Source: an uncultured Clostridia bacterium
Lineage (GTDB): Bacteria; Bacillota; Clostridia; Oscillospirales; Ruminococcaceae
Length of the DNA: 49,691 bases
Direction: 5' to 3'
Assembly: GCA_947307175.1 (NCBI GenBank)
Contig: CAMZIK010000007.1
Coordinates: 1-49,691, forward strand
A program made the position numbers and the translations under genes. The notes under the pieces are model-generated. The model was given only the letters and a program-made list of their open reading frames with translations. It made no database searches and was not told the DNA's origin. Each line of letters begins with the position of its first letter. Within the stretch, counting starts at the first letter, position 1. Positions 9,958-16,576 of this stretch are shown here, piece after piece.

Positions 9958-10164
9958 TTATTGATCGTATCTGATGCCGTATTTTTTATAATAGTTTCTG
10001 ATGTCGTCATCGCTCTGGACAAGTTCACTGTACTTCAATTCGTGAGTTTTGCGGTCATAAAAGCCGATGACCCTTTCACCCGTACAGGTGCTTGACTGGA
10101 CTTTTATTTCAAGCCCTTTGCAGTCTTCAGGTATGGGCAGAGCTTTCTTTTTGATAAGTCCCAT
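9958..10164 (-). CDS. Small hypothetical protein
   Basis: The protein (68 aa) is soluble and charged, with no motif I recognise. Its middle (VIGFYDRKTHELKYSEL) suggests a short beta hairpin and the C-terminus is helical. The start is set by GGAGGTG seven bases before ATG 10164; a longer in-frame extension to 10233 would lie inside the upstream gene. The ATG is two bases past the stop of the FliB-like gene, so the two are coupled and it may assist or accompany that enzyme. Confidence 0.65.
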   Translation of the reverse strand: MGLIKKKALPIPEDCKGLEIKVQSSTCTGERVIGFYDRKTHELKYSELVQSDDDIRNYYKKYGIRYDQ

Positions 10165-10166
10165 TT

Positions 10167-11282
10167 CTACACCTCCGCAATCGCTTTGATATTTTCTGCG
10201 CAAAGGGCGCTGTCGGTATAGGCACGCTCCCACAGCTCTGCGGTATTATCGGAATACTCGACCTCCTTGGAATACTCCTTGACGGCATTTATCTGAGTTT
10301 CAAGGCTGAATTTTCCGCCGAGCCAGAGAGAGATGCACCACAGCCTTACAAACCAGACGTTGAGAATGCTTGTTACCGCAAACGGCAGGCACTCTGCTCC
10401 TTCTGCGCACTCGATAAAGTATCTGTACACGTTATACACGGCGACTGAAAGCAGTCCGTTCTGCGCTTCGGGAAAGGCTTTATCGAAGGCATCTGCGCTG
10501 CTAATTATATCTTCAAGGTCATTTTTTATCTCGCCCAGTGCCTTAGGGAACGCCTCTTTCATATATTCAAGGCTCTCAAAGCAGCAAAGCACCTGGCGGC
10601 AGGCATCGAGCTTGTCCTGCAGAGAGCTTTCGCTTTCAAGCTGTGAAAGCAGGTCTTTTACGTTATCCATATCCGAGAACGCCTCAGCAAGCTCAGAAAA
10701 GCCCTGTGCTGTGCCGATCTCTGCGATGTCCTGAGTATTCAGCCCGAAGATGAGCAGGAGTCTGAGCTTCTGCGAAAGGCTGAACTCGCTGCTTTGCAAA
10801 AGGTCGATAATGACATTTCTTGCTTTTATCACGGCAGCGAGCGCTTCTGGGTCAAATTCAAGGTCGTCGTCGGGTTCGTCCGTTTCCCAGTCGGTAAAAC
10901 TAATCTTTCCACCGTTTGAGAGCCACAGTCTTGCAGATTCCTCGCAGCAAAGCCCTGTTCCTGCTTCTTTATATCCGCCGAACCAATGATAGAATCTCGG
11001 ATGCTCGGTGCAGATCTCGGAGATATGCTCCTCGCCGTATTCAAGCAAAACAGAGCAAAGCCCGTTTTCGTTCAGAAAAGGACACTGCCCGTTTTGCTGC
11101 ATTATGTAGTGTTCGCCGTCTTCATCGGATATATGCCTGCACATACCACTATCCAGGGACTTATAATAGTTGTAGGTATCGTCGTCTATCTCGATGTCCC
11201 AGCCCATGCGGCAGCAGTTGTCCTTGCAGTCTGAGCCGATGCAGCGGAAATCCCTGAAGAAATCTGGTGCATATACTTTCAT
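10167..11282 (-). CDS. FliB-like putative lysine-N-methylase (CxxCxxCC protein)
   Basis: The protein (371 aa) begins with a cysteine-rich iron-sulfur/zinc cluster region: CIGSDCKDNCC at residues 14-24, then CPFL and CSVLLEYG, SEICTEHPRF near 90, and CCEESA near 112. This is the arrangement of proteins annotated as flagellin lysine-N-methylase (FliB), which methylate lysines on flagellin. The rest is helical. No flagellar gene is in view, so the real substrate may differ. Shine-Dalgarno AAAGGAG precedes the ATG. It is followed directly by a 68-aa gene. Confidence 0.8.
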   Translation of the reverse strand: MKVYAPDFFRDFRCIGSDCKDNCCRMGWDIEIDDDTYNYYKSLDSGMCRHISDEDGEHYIMQQNGQCPFLNENGLCSVLLEYGEEHISEICTEHPRFYHWFGGYKEAGTGLCCEESARLWLSNGGKISFTDWETDEPDDDLEFDPEALAAVIKARNVIIDLLQSSEFSLSQKLRLLLIFGLNTQDIAEIGTAQGFSELAEAFSDMDNVKDLLSQLESESSLQDKLDACRQVLCCFESLEYMKEAFPKALGEIKNDLEDIISSADAFDKAFPEAQNGLLSVAVYNVYRYFIECAEGAECLPFAVTSILNVWFVRLWCISLWLGGKFSLETQINAVKEYSKEVEYSDNTAELWERAYTDSALCAENIKAIAEV

Positions 11283-11296
11283 ATTTTTCTCCTTTG

Positions 11297-11674
11297 TTAT
11301 TTATCCAGCAGTTCGTTATCCGCTTTTTGCCTCAAAGAATCAGCAAGAGCAGCTGCCTTCTTGTAGGAAGGATCCCTTTGAATGATACCAGCCAGCACTT
11401 CCTGCGCCGATATACTGTCTCCCGATCCGGCAAGCATTCGGGCATATTCAAAAGCCGTTTTGTCGTTTCTCGGGTTCAGTTGATATGCCCTTTCAATACA
11501 GGCAAAGGCTTTCTGTGTATCACCCAGATGCATCAGGCAGCTGTAAAGTCTCTCATAGCTTTTGAAATGTTCTTCGATCTCATTTGAGCGCTCAAAACAG
11601 CTTATCGCCTCTGCATAATGCTCTTTATCATATTCCTCTGAACCTTTCAGATAATACTCATATGCGTCCACCAT
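11297..11674 (-). CDS. Tetratricopeptide-repeat protein
   Basis: The protein (125 aa) is made of about three TPR-like helical hairpins; the clearest is YYLKGSEEYDKEHYAEAISC near the N-terminus, followed by repeats with AFACIERAYQLNP and AQEVLAGIIQRDP. TPRs mediate protein contacts; the partner is unknown. A strong promoter at 11705-11734 starts transcription only about 25 bases before ATG 11674, which excludes the longer in-frame start at 11734. The gene lies 14 bases before the FliB-like gene and is probably cotranscribed with it. Confidence 0.78.
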   Translation of the reverse strand: MVDAYEYYLKGSEEYDKEHYAEAISCFERSNEIEEHFKSYERLYSCLMHLGDTQKAFACIERAYQLNPRNDKTAFEYARMLAGSGDSISAQEVLAGIIQRDPSYKKAAALADSLRQKADNELLDK

Positions 11675-11704
11675 CTTCACCGCCCGCAGATACTTATTTA
11701 TACT

Positions 11705-11734
11705 ATTATATCGCATCTGCGGGCTCGTTGTCAA
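11705..11734 (-). promoter_or_regulatory. Consensus SigA promoter of the TPR gene
   Basis: On the minus strand: TTGACA (11729-11734), 18-base spacer, TATAAT (11705-11710). The -35 overlaps the stop codon of the DUF4830 gene. It separates transcription of the TPR, FliB-like and 68-aa genes from the upstream gene. Confidence 0.82.
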
Positions 11735-12201
11735 TCGTCAGCGGTGTTTTTAAGCCCTTGCATAAAGCCGTCAAGCTCTGTTGAGCAGACATCTCCGCCG
11801 ACAAGCACATTATCACATATCATAAGATGGCATACCACATCGTCGGTATCCTCATGGTCTTTGTAGTTTTTCACCTTATAAGTATAAATATCGCAGCTTT
11901 TCCCTTTATGATCGCTCAGGTCAAAGCCCTGCTGCTTCTGAAGATCGTTGTAGCTGGTATAGACCTCGTTGAACTCCTCGGGGATAAGTATCTGCTTGCA
12001 CTCGTCGAATTCAGGAGATACCTCCCAGCCCATATCTTTGAGAAATTCCTGCCGCTGTTGCTCGTTTTCCATTTTGTAGCGTGTCGGGTGTGCGAATTTA
12101 AAGGCTGTGAACGCCACCACTGCAAGCAGGCAGACGATAACCACGAGAAGCGCTGCAGCAAGCAGGTTTGGTCTTTTAACTTTTATGGTCTTGATGAACA
12201 T
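11731..12201 (-). CDS. DUF4830 domain protein, membrane-anchored
   Basis: The protein (156 aa) has one N-terminal membrane helix (about residues 13-34) and an extracellular DUF4830 domain. The family's typical blocks are visible: EFLKDMGWEV near 52, ILIPEEFNEVYTSYNDLQ near 70, DLSDHKGK near 93 and a C-terminal LDGFMQGL. Function is unknown; the family is common in Clostridia. GGAGGAG lies 7 bases before the ATG. The stop codon overlaps the promoter of the next gene. Confidence 0.85.
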   Translation of the reverse strand: MFIKTIKVKRPNLLAAALLVVIVCLLAVVAFTAFKFAHPTRYKMENEQQRQEFLKDMGWEVSPEFDECKQILIPEEFNEVYTSYNDLQKQQGFDLSDHKGKSCDIYTYKVKNYKDHEDTDDVVCHLMICDNVLVGGDVCSTELDGFMQGLKNTADD

Positions 12202-12626
12202 TTATTGACTCCTCCGTTCTTGTCAGGTTTGTACATATATATGTCCTGATGCAAGGATTATTACAAAAATGACATCAATGCAGACGCATTTTTGTTAACA
12301 AAAAGTTAACACGCCTGCCTTGCTGTGCGGAGAATAAGCTCCAATGTTGAAATATGTTTGATAAGCGTTGTGCATATTCACTAAAAGATAAATGTTAAAT
12401 TGATTGCAATTAACGATTTTAATCTTTTTATTGAATTTTGCTTTGACAATTTCAAAATATGTGGTAAAATATAATGTAGGTAACACTAAATTGTTGTACT
12501 CTGCGTTCTCTTTGGAAAGATAGTACAGCCGTGCTGCACTTTGAAGTACATACCGCAGGGTTCTATATAATGCAATTGCCTGAGATCTTTATCAGAAGAT
12601 CTGCATTTGAAAGGAGTAATGGGTCA
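12202..12626. other. Intergenic region between divergent DUF4830 and minD-like genes
   Basis: This 425-base gap holds no credible gene. It contains the ribosome site of DUF4830, a palindromic GTTAACAAAAAGTTAAC at about 12294-12310, an A+T-rich tract and the promoter of the minD-like gene (12443-12470). About 150 bases of leader separate that promoter from the minD start; I see no recognisable riboswitch in it. Confidence 0.6.
12443..12470 (+). promoter_or_regulatory. SigA promoter of the minD-like/mgsA transcript
   Basis: TTGACA (12443-12448), 16-base spacer, TAAAAT (12465-12470). An overlapping TATAAT at 12470-12475 would need a 21-base spacer and is less likely. No other promoter is clear up to the T-box, so transcription may continue from here toward hisS. 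Confidence 0.7.
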
Positions 12627-13364
12627 ATGTCAAAAATTATAGCAGTTACTTCAGGAAAGGGCGGCACAGGTAAATCATCTATTAGTGCATGTCTTGGGTA
12701 TGCTCTTGCAAAACAGGGCAACAGAACTCTTATCATAGAGCTTGACTTCGGTCTGAGATGTATGGATATCATGCTGGGTATGCAGGGTAACATTACATAC
12801 GATCTGGGCGATGTTCTGGAAGGCACTTGTGATGTCAACAAAGCTACCACTACTGTAAGGCTCGCTTCAAACCTCAGCGTGCTTTGCGCACCTTCCGATC
12901 CGTTCGTTCAGCTCAAGGCTGAGGACATCGAGAGGATCACACAGGAAATGAGAAAATACTTTGAGTATATCCTGATAGATACATCAGCAGGTATAAATGG
13001 CTCGGTATTTGATATTGTTACCAATTCCGACCTTATCCTTATCGTTACTACTCCTGATCCTGTCTGCGTAAGAGATGCTCAGATGATGAGCGATGAGTTC
13101 TACAAGAGAGGAAACCAGAAGCAGAGACTTGTTATAAACAAGGCTAATAAGAGAATATTTGAATTTGAGGATATGGACGACCTCGATGCTATCATTGATA
13201 CCGTTGGCGTTCAGCTGCTCGGAGTTATCCCTGAGGATTCGGCTATCCCACTTGCTACGGGCAAGGGCGTGCCGCTTTCGTCAAGCTCGATGGGATTCCT
13301 TGCATTCTCGGCTATCTCACGAAGGATAAAGGGTGAACACATTCCGCTTTCAATAAAAATGTAA
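12627..13364 (+). CDS. MinD/ParA-type P-loop ATPase
   Basis: The protein (245 aa) is a deviant-Walker ATPase with GKGGTGKSS at residues 10-18, the Walker A' segment ELDFGLRCMD near 41 and IDTSAG near 121, then TTPDPVCVRDAQ near 150. This matches MinD, which places the division septum by cycling on the membrane. The C-terminus (AISRRIKG) resembles the region before MinD's membrane helix but is short. No minC or minE lies nearby, so a different spatial role is possible. The start at ATG 12627 follows AAAGGAG; earlier in-frame ATGs lack one. Likely cotranscribed with mgsA. Confidence 0.85.
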   Translation: MSKIIAVTSGKGGTGKSSISACLGYALAKQGNRTLIIELDFGLRCMDIMLGMQGNITYDLGDVLEGTCDVNKATTTVRLASNLSVLCAPSDPFVQLKAEDIERITQEMRKYFEYILIDTSAGINGSVFDIVTNSDLILIVTTPDPVCVRDAQMMSDEFYKRGNQKQRLVINKANKRIFEFEDMDDLDAIIDTVGVQLLGVIPEDSAIPLATGKGVPLSSSSMGFLAFSAISRRIKGEHIPLSIKM

Positions 13365-13418
13365 CGGCACAGACTGAATAATACAAAAGGGGAAATACAA
13401 AGGAACGGAGGGCTCAAG

Positions 13419-13829
13419 TTGAACATAGCACTTATAGCACATGATTCAAAGAAAGAACTTATGGTGCAGTTCTGCATTGCATATTGCGGCATACTCAGCA
13501 AACATCGCCTGTGTGCGACGGGAACTACCGGCAAGCAGGTCTCTGAGGCAACGGGATTATCCATTCAGTGTTATCTCAGCGGCTCTCAGGGCGGCGATCA
13601 GCAGATAGCCGCAAGGATCTCCTGCAACGAGATAGACCTCCTGCTGTTTTTCAGAGATCCGATCTCAGCAAAGCCGCACGAGCCGAGCGAAGCTAATCTG
13701 CTCAGACTTTGCGATGTTCATGATATTCCCGTAGCTACTAACCTTGCTACTGCGGAAGCACTGATACACTCCCTCGAAAGAGGAGACCTTGACTGGAGAG
13801 ACATCGTCAATCCGTCAACAAGATTTTAA
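13419..13829 (+). CDS. mgsA: Methylglyoxal synthase
   Basis: MgsA (136 aa) converts dihydroxyacetone phosphate to methylglyoxal and phosphate, a glycolytic bypass used under phosphate limitation or sugar overflow. [10 protein letters not shown] (N-terminal), TGTTG near 34-38, and [13 protein letters not shown] with the catalytic Asp (about D60) are all present, as is [11 protein letters not shown] near the C-terminus. It is a little shorter than E. coli MgsA. The start is TTG, preceded by GGAGGG at 6 bases. It follows the minD-like gene by 54 bases on the same strand. Confidence 0.95.
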   Translation: MNIALIAHDSKKELMVQFCIAYCGILSKHRLCATGTTGKQVSEATGLSIQCYLSGSQGGDQQIAARISCNEIDLLLFFRDPISAKPHEPSEANLLRLCDVHDIPVATNLATAEALIHSLERGDLDWRDIVNPSTRF

Positions 13830-13839
13830 TAGTTCTATA

Positions 13840-14071
13840 TGCGCTGATGAGGAGAGTAACCCCGGAAATGCGGCATAGCGAGGGCTGAACGGTGAAAGAG
13901 CCTGCGCAGGTCATGGGTGAAGGACACCTCGGAGCATCACACTTGATAAAAAGGGTGTGCGTATCGTCTGCGTTAAAGACAAGATGAGCGGCAGGAAGCG
14001 TATTCAAGGCTTTTTGCAATTAGGGTGGTATCACGACACGGTCGTCCCTTGTGGGATAGCCGTGTTTTTTG
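13840..14071 (+). promoter_or_regulatory. T-box riboswitch upstream of hisS
   Basis: The leader has the canonical parts of a tRNA-sensing T-box. Stem I base is TGATG (13845-13849) with CATCA (13935-13939). The specifier loop has 5' AGAGTAA and 3' GAAGGACA (13919-13926). The T-box AGGGTGGTATCACG lies at 14022-14035. A terminator hairpin ACACGG...CCGTGT followed by six T ends near 14070. By the usual GAA-N-codon-A layout the specifier is GAC (Asp, 13923-13925), although a His CAC overlaps at 13925-13927. The tRNA-end-pairing bases TGGT suit an Asp tRNA (G73) better than a His tRNA (C73). It controls hisS and probably aspS further down. Confidence 0.9.
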
Positions 14072-14158
14072 TTTATCAATTATCTGTTGACTAATGCAGA
14101 AAAATAGGTTATTATATAGTAGTTGTTTCACAATGATATGTAAGGAAAGGTGAATAAA

Positions 14159-15487
14159 ATGGCTTTATTAGCAAAGAAACCAAAGGGAACGGCGGACGTT
14201 GTACCGAGCAAGTCGTATATGTGGCACACGGTGGAGAAGATAGTCTCCGAGACGGCTCAGCAGTACGGCTTCAAGGAGATACGCATACCGACTTTTGAGG
14301 ATACGGGGCTGTTCGTGCGCTCGGTAGGTGAAACGACAGACGTAGTTCAGAAAGAGATGTACACCGTTTCAGCGGCAGGCGATTCAAAATTCACTCTGCG
14401 CCCTGAGGGAACAGCAGGTGTTATGAGAGCTATGCTCGAAAACGGCGTTATGAACGAGGGATTCCCTCAGAAAGTATACTATATACTCTCCTGTTTCAGA
14501 CACGAGAACGTTCAGGCAGGAAGACTGCGTGAGTTCCACCAGTTCGGCTGCGAAATGGTCGGAAGCGCAAGCCCGAGAGCTGATGCAGAAGTAATTGCGC
14601 TTGCAAAGAGCGTGCTGGACAGAGTTGGCCTGCAAAATATAGAGCTGAACATCAACTCTATCGGCTGCCCTGAATGCAGAGAAAAGTATAGACAGGCGCT
14701 GCGTGATTATTTTGAGCCGCACAAGGACGAGCTTTGCCGCACTTGTCAGGACAGACTTGACAAGAACCCGATGAGGATACTCGACTGCAAGTCAGCGGAA
14801 GATCAGGCTATCGCAAAGGACGCACCTGTGATACTTGACTATCTGTGTGATGACTGCAAGGCGCACTTTGAAAAGCTCAAGGAGTACCTTGGAGACATGA
14901 ACATTGCTTTCAACGTAAATCCGAGGATCGTAAGAGGTCTTGACTACTACACAAGAACGGTGTTTGAGTTCATCACTACTGAGATAGGCGCTCAGGGAAC
15001 AGTCTGCGGCGGCGGACGCTACGACGGTCTTATTGAAGAGCTTGGCGGTGCTAAAACGCCTGCGCTTGGCTTCGGAATGGGTCTTGAAAGACTTCTGCTT
15101 GTTATGCAGAAGCAGGAGTGCGATTTTATGCAGGACAAGACCTGTGATCTGTACATCGCTACAATGGGCGAAAGCGCTGCAAGAAAGGCGCTGTCAATGG
15201 TAAGCGCTCTGCGTGAGGAAGGTTTCTTTGTTGAGTATGATCTTGTTGAAAGAGGACTCAAACCTCAGATGAAATATGCAGACAAGATAGGCACTAAGTT
15301 CGTTATCGTGCTTGGAGACAACGAGATCGATTCGGGCTTTGGCAAGCTGAAGAATATGCAGACGGGCGAACAGACTGACATCTCACTGGGAGAACAGCTT
15401 GTTGAACAGTTTTCTCAGGCAATGATAGATCAGATGTTCTCAGGCCTTGAAGACGAGGTCGGCGATCTTATAGGAAAGGGTGAGTAA
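14159..15487 (+). CDS. hisS: Histidine--tRNA ligase
   Basis: HisS (442 aa) is a class II synthetase that attaches histidine to tRNA-His. Motif 2 (CFRHENVQAGRLREFHQFG near residue 115), the histidine-A motif RGLDYYTRTVFEF near 260, motif 3 (GFGMGLERLLL near 305) and the C-terminal anticodon-binding domain are all present. An internal CPEC...CRTC insertion appears near 177-203. ATG 14159 is preferred over in-frame GTG 14150 because AAGGAAAGG spaces to it. The T-box ends 88 bases upstream. Confidence 0.96.
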   Translation: MALLAKKPKGTADVVPSKSYMWHTVEKIVSETAQQYGFKEIRIPTFEDTGLFVRSVGETTDVVQKEMYTVSAAGDSKFTLRPEGTAGVMRAMLENGVMNEGFPQKVYYILSCFRHENVQAGRLREFHQFGCEMVGSASPRADAEVIALAKSVLDRVGLQNIELNINSIGCPECREKYRQALRDYFEPHKDELCRTCQDRLDKNPMRILDCKSAEDQAIAKDAPVILDYLCDDCKAHFEKLKEYLGDMNIAFNVNPRIVRGLDYYTRTVFEFITTEIGAQGTVCGGGRYDGLIEELGGAKTPALGFGMGLERLLLVMQKQECDFMQDKTCDLYIATMGESAARKALSMVSALREEGFFVEYDLVERGLKPQMKYADKIGTKFVIVLGDNEIDSGFGKLKNMQTGEQTDISLGEQLVEQFSQAMIDQMFSGLEDEVGDLIGKGE

Positions 15488-15488
15488 A

Positions 15489-15806
15489 ATGGGAAAAAGA
15501 TGTGAGCAGTGCGAAATGATACCTCTGGTGCAGATAACTAATCCCGGTGATTATATACTTTGTCTGGAGACGTTCCAGGCAATGGTCAACAAAGGCGATC
15601 TGGAGCTTGTTTATGCTACCTGTCCGCTTGATACAGTCATCGACGAGCAAAACAGGTTCTACACCAGAAAGATCTTCCACCAGTTCAGATGCACAAACTG
15701 CAACGCAGTTTACGGTATGTATGTAGATGCGACTCAGGGCGGCGAAATAAAGATGAACGACAAAATCTTCGTGCCTGAGGAGTACGAGACAAAGGACGGA
15801 GAATAA
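15489..15806 (+). CDS. Small cysteine-pair protein between hisS and aspS
   Basis: The protein (105 aa) has CEQC near the N-terminus and CTNC in the middle (residues about 60-63), a likely zinc-binding pair of knuckles. I do not recognise the family. ATG 15489 is one base past the hisS stop and has GAAAGGG eight bases upstream, so it is coupled to hisS. It shares its last base with the start of the next gene. Its place under the T-box suggests a role linked to amino-acid or translation state, but this is inference. Confidence 0.7.
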   Translation: MGKRCEQCEMIPLVQITNPGDYILCLETFQAMVNKGDLELVYATCPLDTVIDEQNRFYTRKIFHQFRCTNCNAVYGMYVDATQGGEIKMNDKIFVPEEYETKDGE

Positions 15807-16312
15807 TGCTGCTTATCATTCCCCGAAAGTACGAATTTGAAACTACGCTGACTCCGAAGCGTGTGGCAAGAAAGCTTGACGGCGAGCTGACAGAGTTCAG
15901 ACCGTCTTTGAATATCATGTCCACGGGAAAGTTTATGAAGACGCACAAATTCGAGAGCGTTTATTACGGCAGGCGTGAAGGCGACAAATTTCAGGTATTC
16001 TATCACAAGTTCAAAAAACGTGACGGCGGAGAGACAGGATTTTTCGGAACATATGAAAAATCCGAACACGGAACGCTAATAAAGGGCAAGCTGCGAAAGC
16101 CCATAGCAACATATATTTTTGGTGTGATATGGACTATTCTGACGCTTTTCAGCGGTCTTGTCTGCCTTGCGCTGAAGCAGAACTACGGTGCGGCTGCGTG
16201 CGGTGCGCTGCTTTTGCTGGGTGTGTTTTTCCTGTTCTGGGACAGCAAGATAAGCTATCTGTACGGATTCCTCGACGGGTTCCCGAGGTATGAGGAGAAA
16301 GACGAGGATTAA
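15806..16312 (+). CDS. Membrane protein, unknown function, between hisS and aspS
   Basis: The protein (168 aa) has a soluble N-terminal half with a beta-rich look (ESVYYGRREGDKFQVFYHKF) and two membrane helices (about residues 100-120 and 125-143), then a short acidic tail. I do not recognise the family. The start overlaps the previous stop (TAATG) with GGAG five bases upstream, so it is translationally coupled. Repeat copy E begins seven bases after its stop, between it and aspS. Confidence 0.7.
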   Translation: MLLIIPRKYEFETTLTPKRVARKLDGELTEFRPSLNIMSTGKFMKTHKFESVYYGRREGDKFQVFYHKFKKRDGGETGFFGTYEKSEHGTLIKGKLRKPIATYIFGVIWTILTLFSGLVCLALKQNYGAAACGALLLLGVFFLFWDSKISYLYGFLDGFPRYEEKDED

Positions 16313-16318
16313 CGCCAT

Positions 16319-16507
16319 TTACTTGCTGAGTAATTGGGGAGGACCCTTTTGAAAAAGGGTCTCTCCCCAAACCCCACCCCTAAAACTTTTATTGCTTTTT
16401 CGCCGCAGAGAGTCTGTGACTCTCCGCAACGAAAAAGTAGTAGGAGTTCAGAGTGAGATGTGAGAAAAACGCTTTCAAGAGTGCTTACCCAGCTACTCAG
16501 CAGGAAA
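16319..16507 (+). repeat. Diverged palindromic element, copy E (core only), inside the hisS-aspS operon
   Basis: This 189-base element has terminal arms at 16319-16338 and 16488-16507 that match at 16 of 20 positions when inverted. It carries a G-rich hairpin (16336-16368; GGGGAG and ACCCTTTT with AAAGGGT and CTCCCC) and a long hairpin at about 16394-16438 (CTTTTTCG ... CGAAAAAG). In the latter the three mismatches on the plus strand become G-U pairs on the minus strand. Linkers ACCCC..CTAAAACTTTTATTG and GAGTTCAGA are shared with copies B and D. It separates aspS from the T-box-controlled genes. Confidence 0.8.
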
Positions 16508-16576
16508 ACAGCGATGATCCTTGCCTTATCTCATCGGAAAACAATGATAATAATAAATGTAAAGGAAGTAATCAAA

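Noticed and set aside
13925..13927. His codon CAC as the T-box specifier for hisS.
   Set aside because: Its last base would be in the lower stem, the next base is not a purine, and the T-box pairing base does not fit a C73 tRNA-His. GAC fits all three points better, so CAC is kept only as an overlapping possibility.
16460..16576. A 39-residue N-terminal extension of aspS.
   Set aside because: The stretch lies mainly in repeat copy E. Known AspS proteins start near the OB fold, and AAAGGAAG directly precedes ATG 16577.
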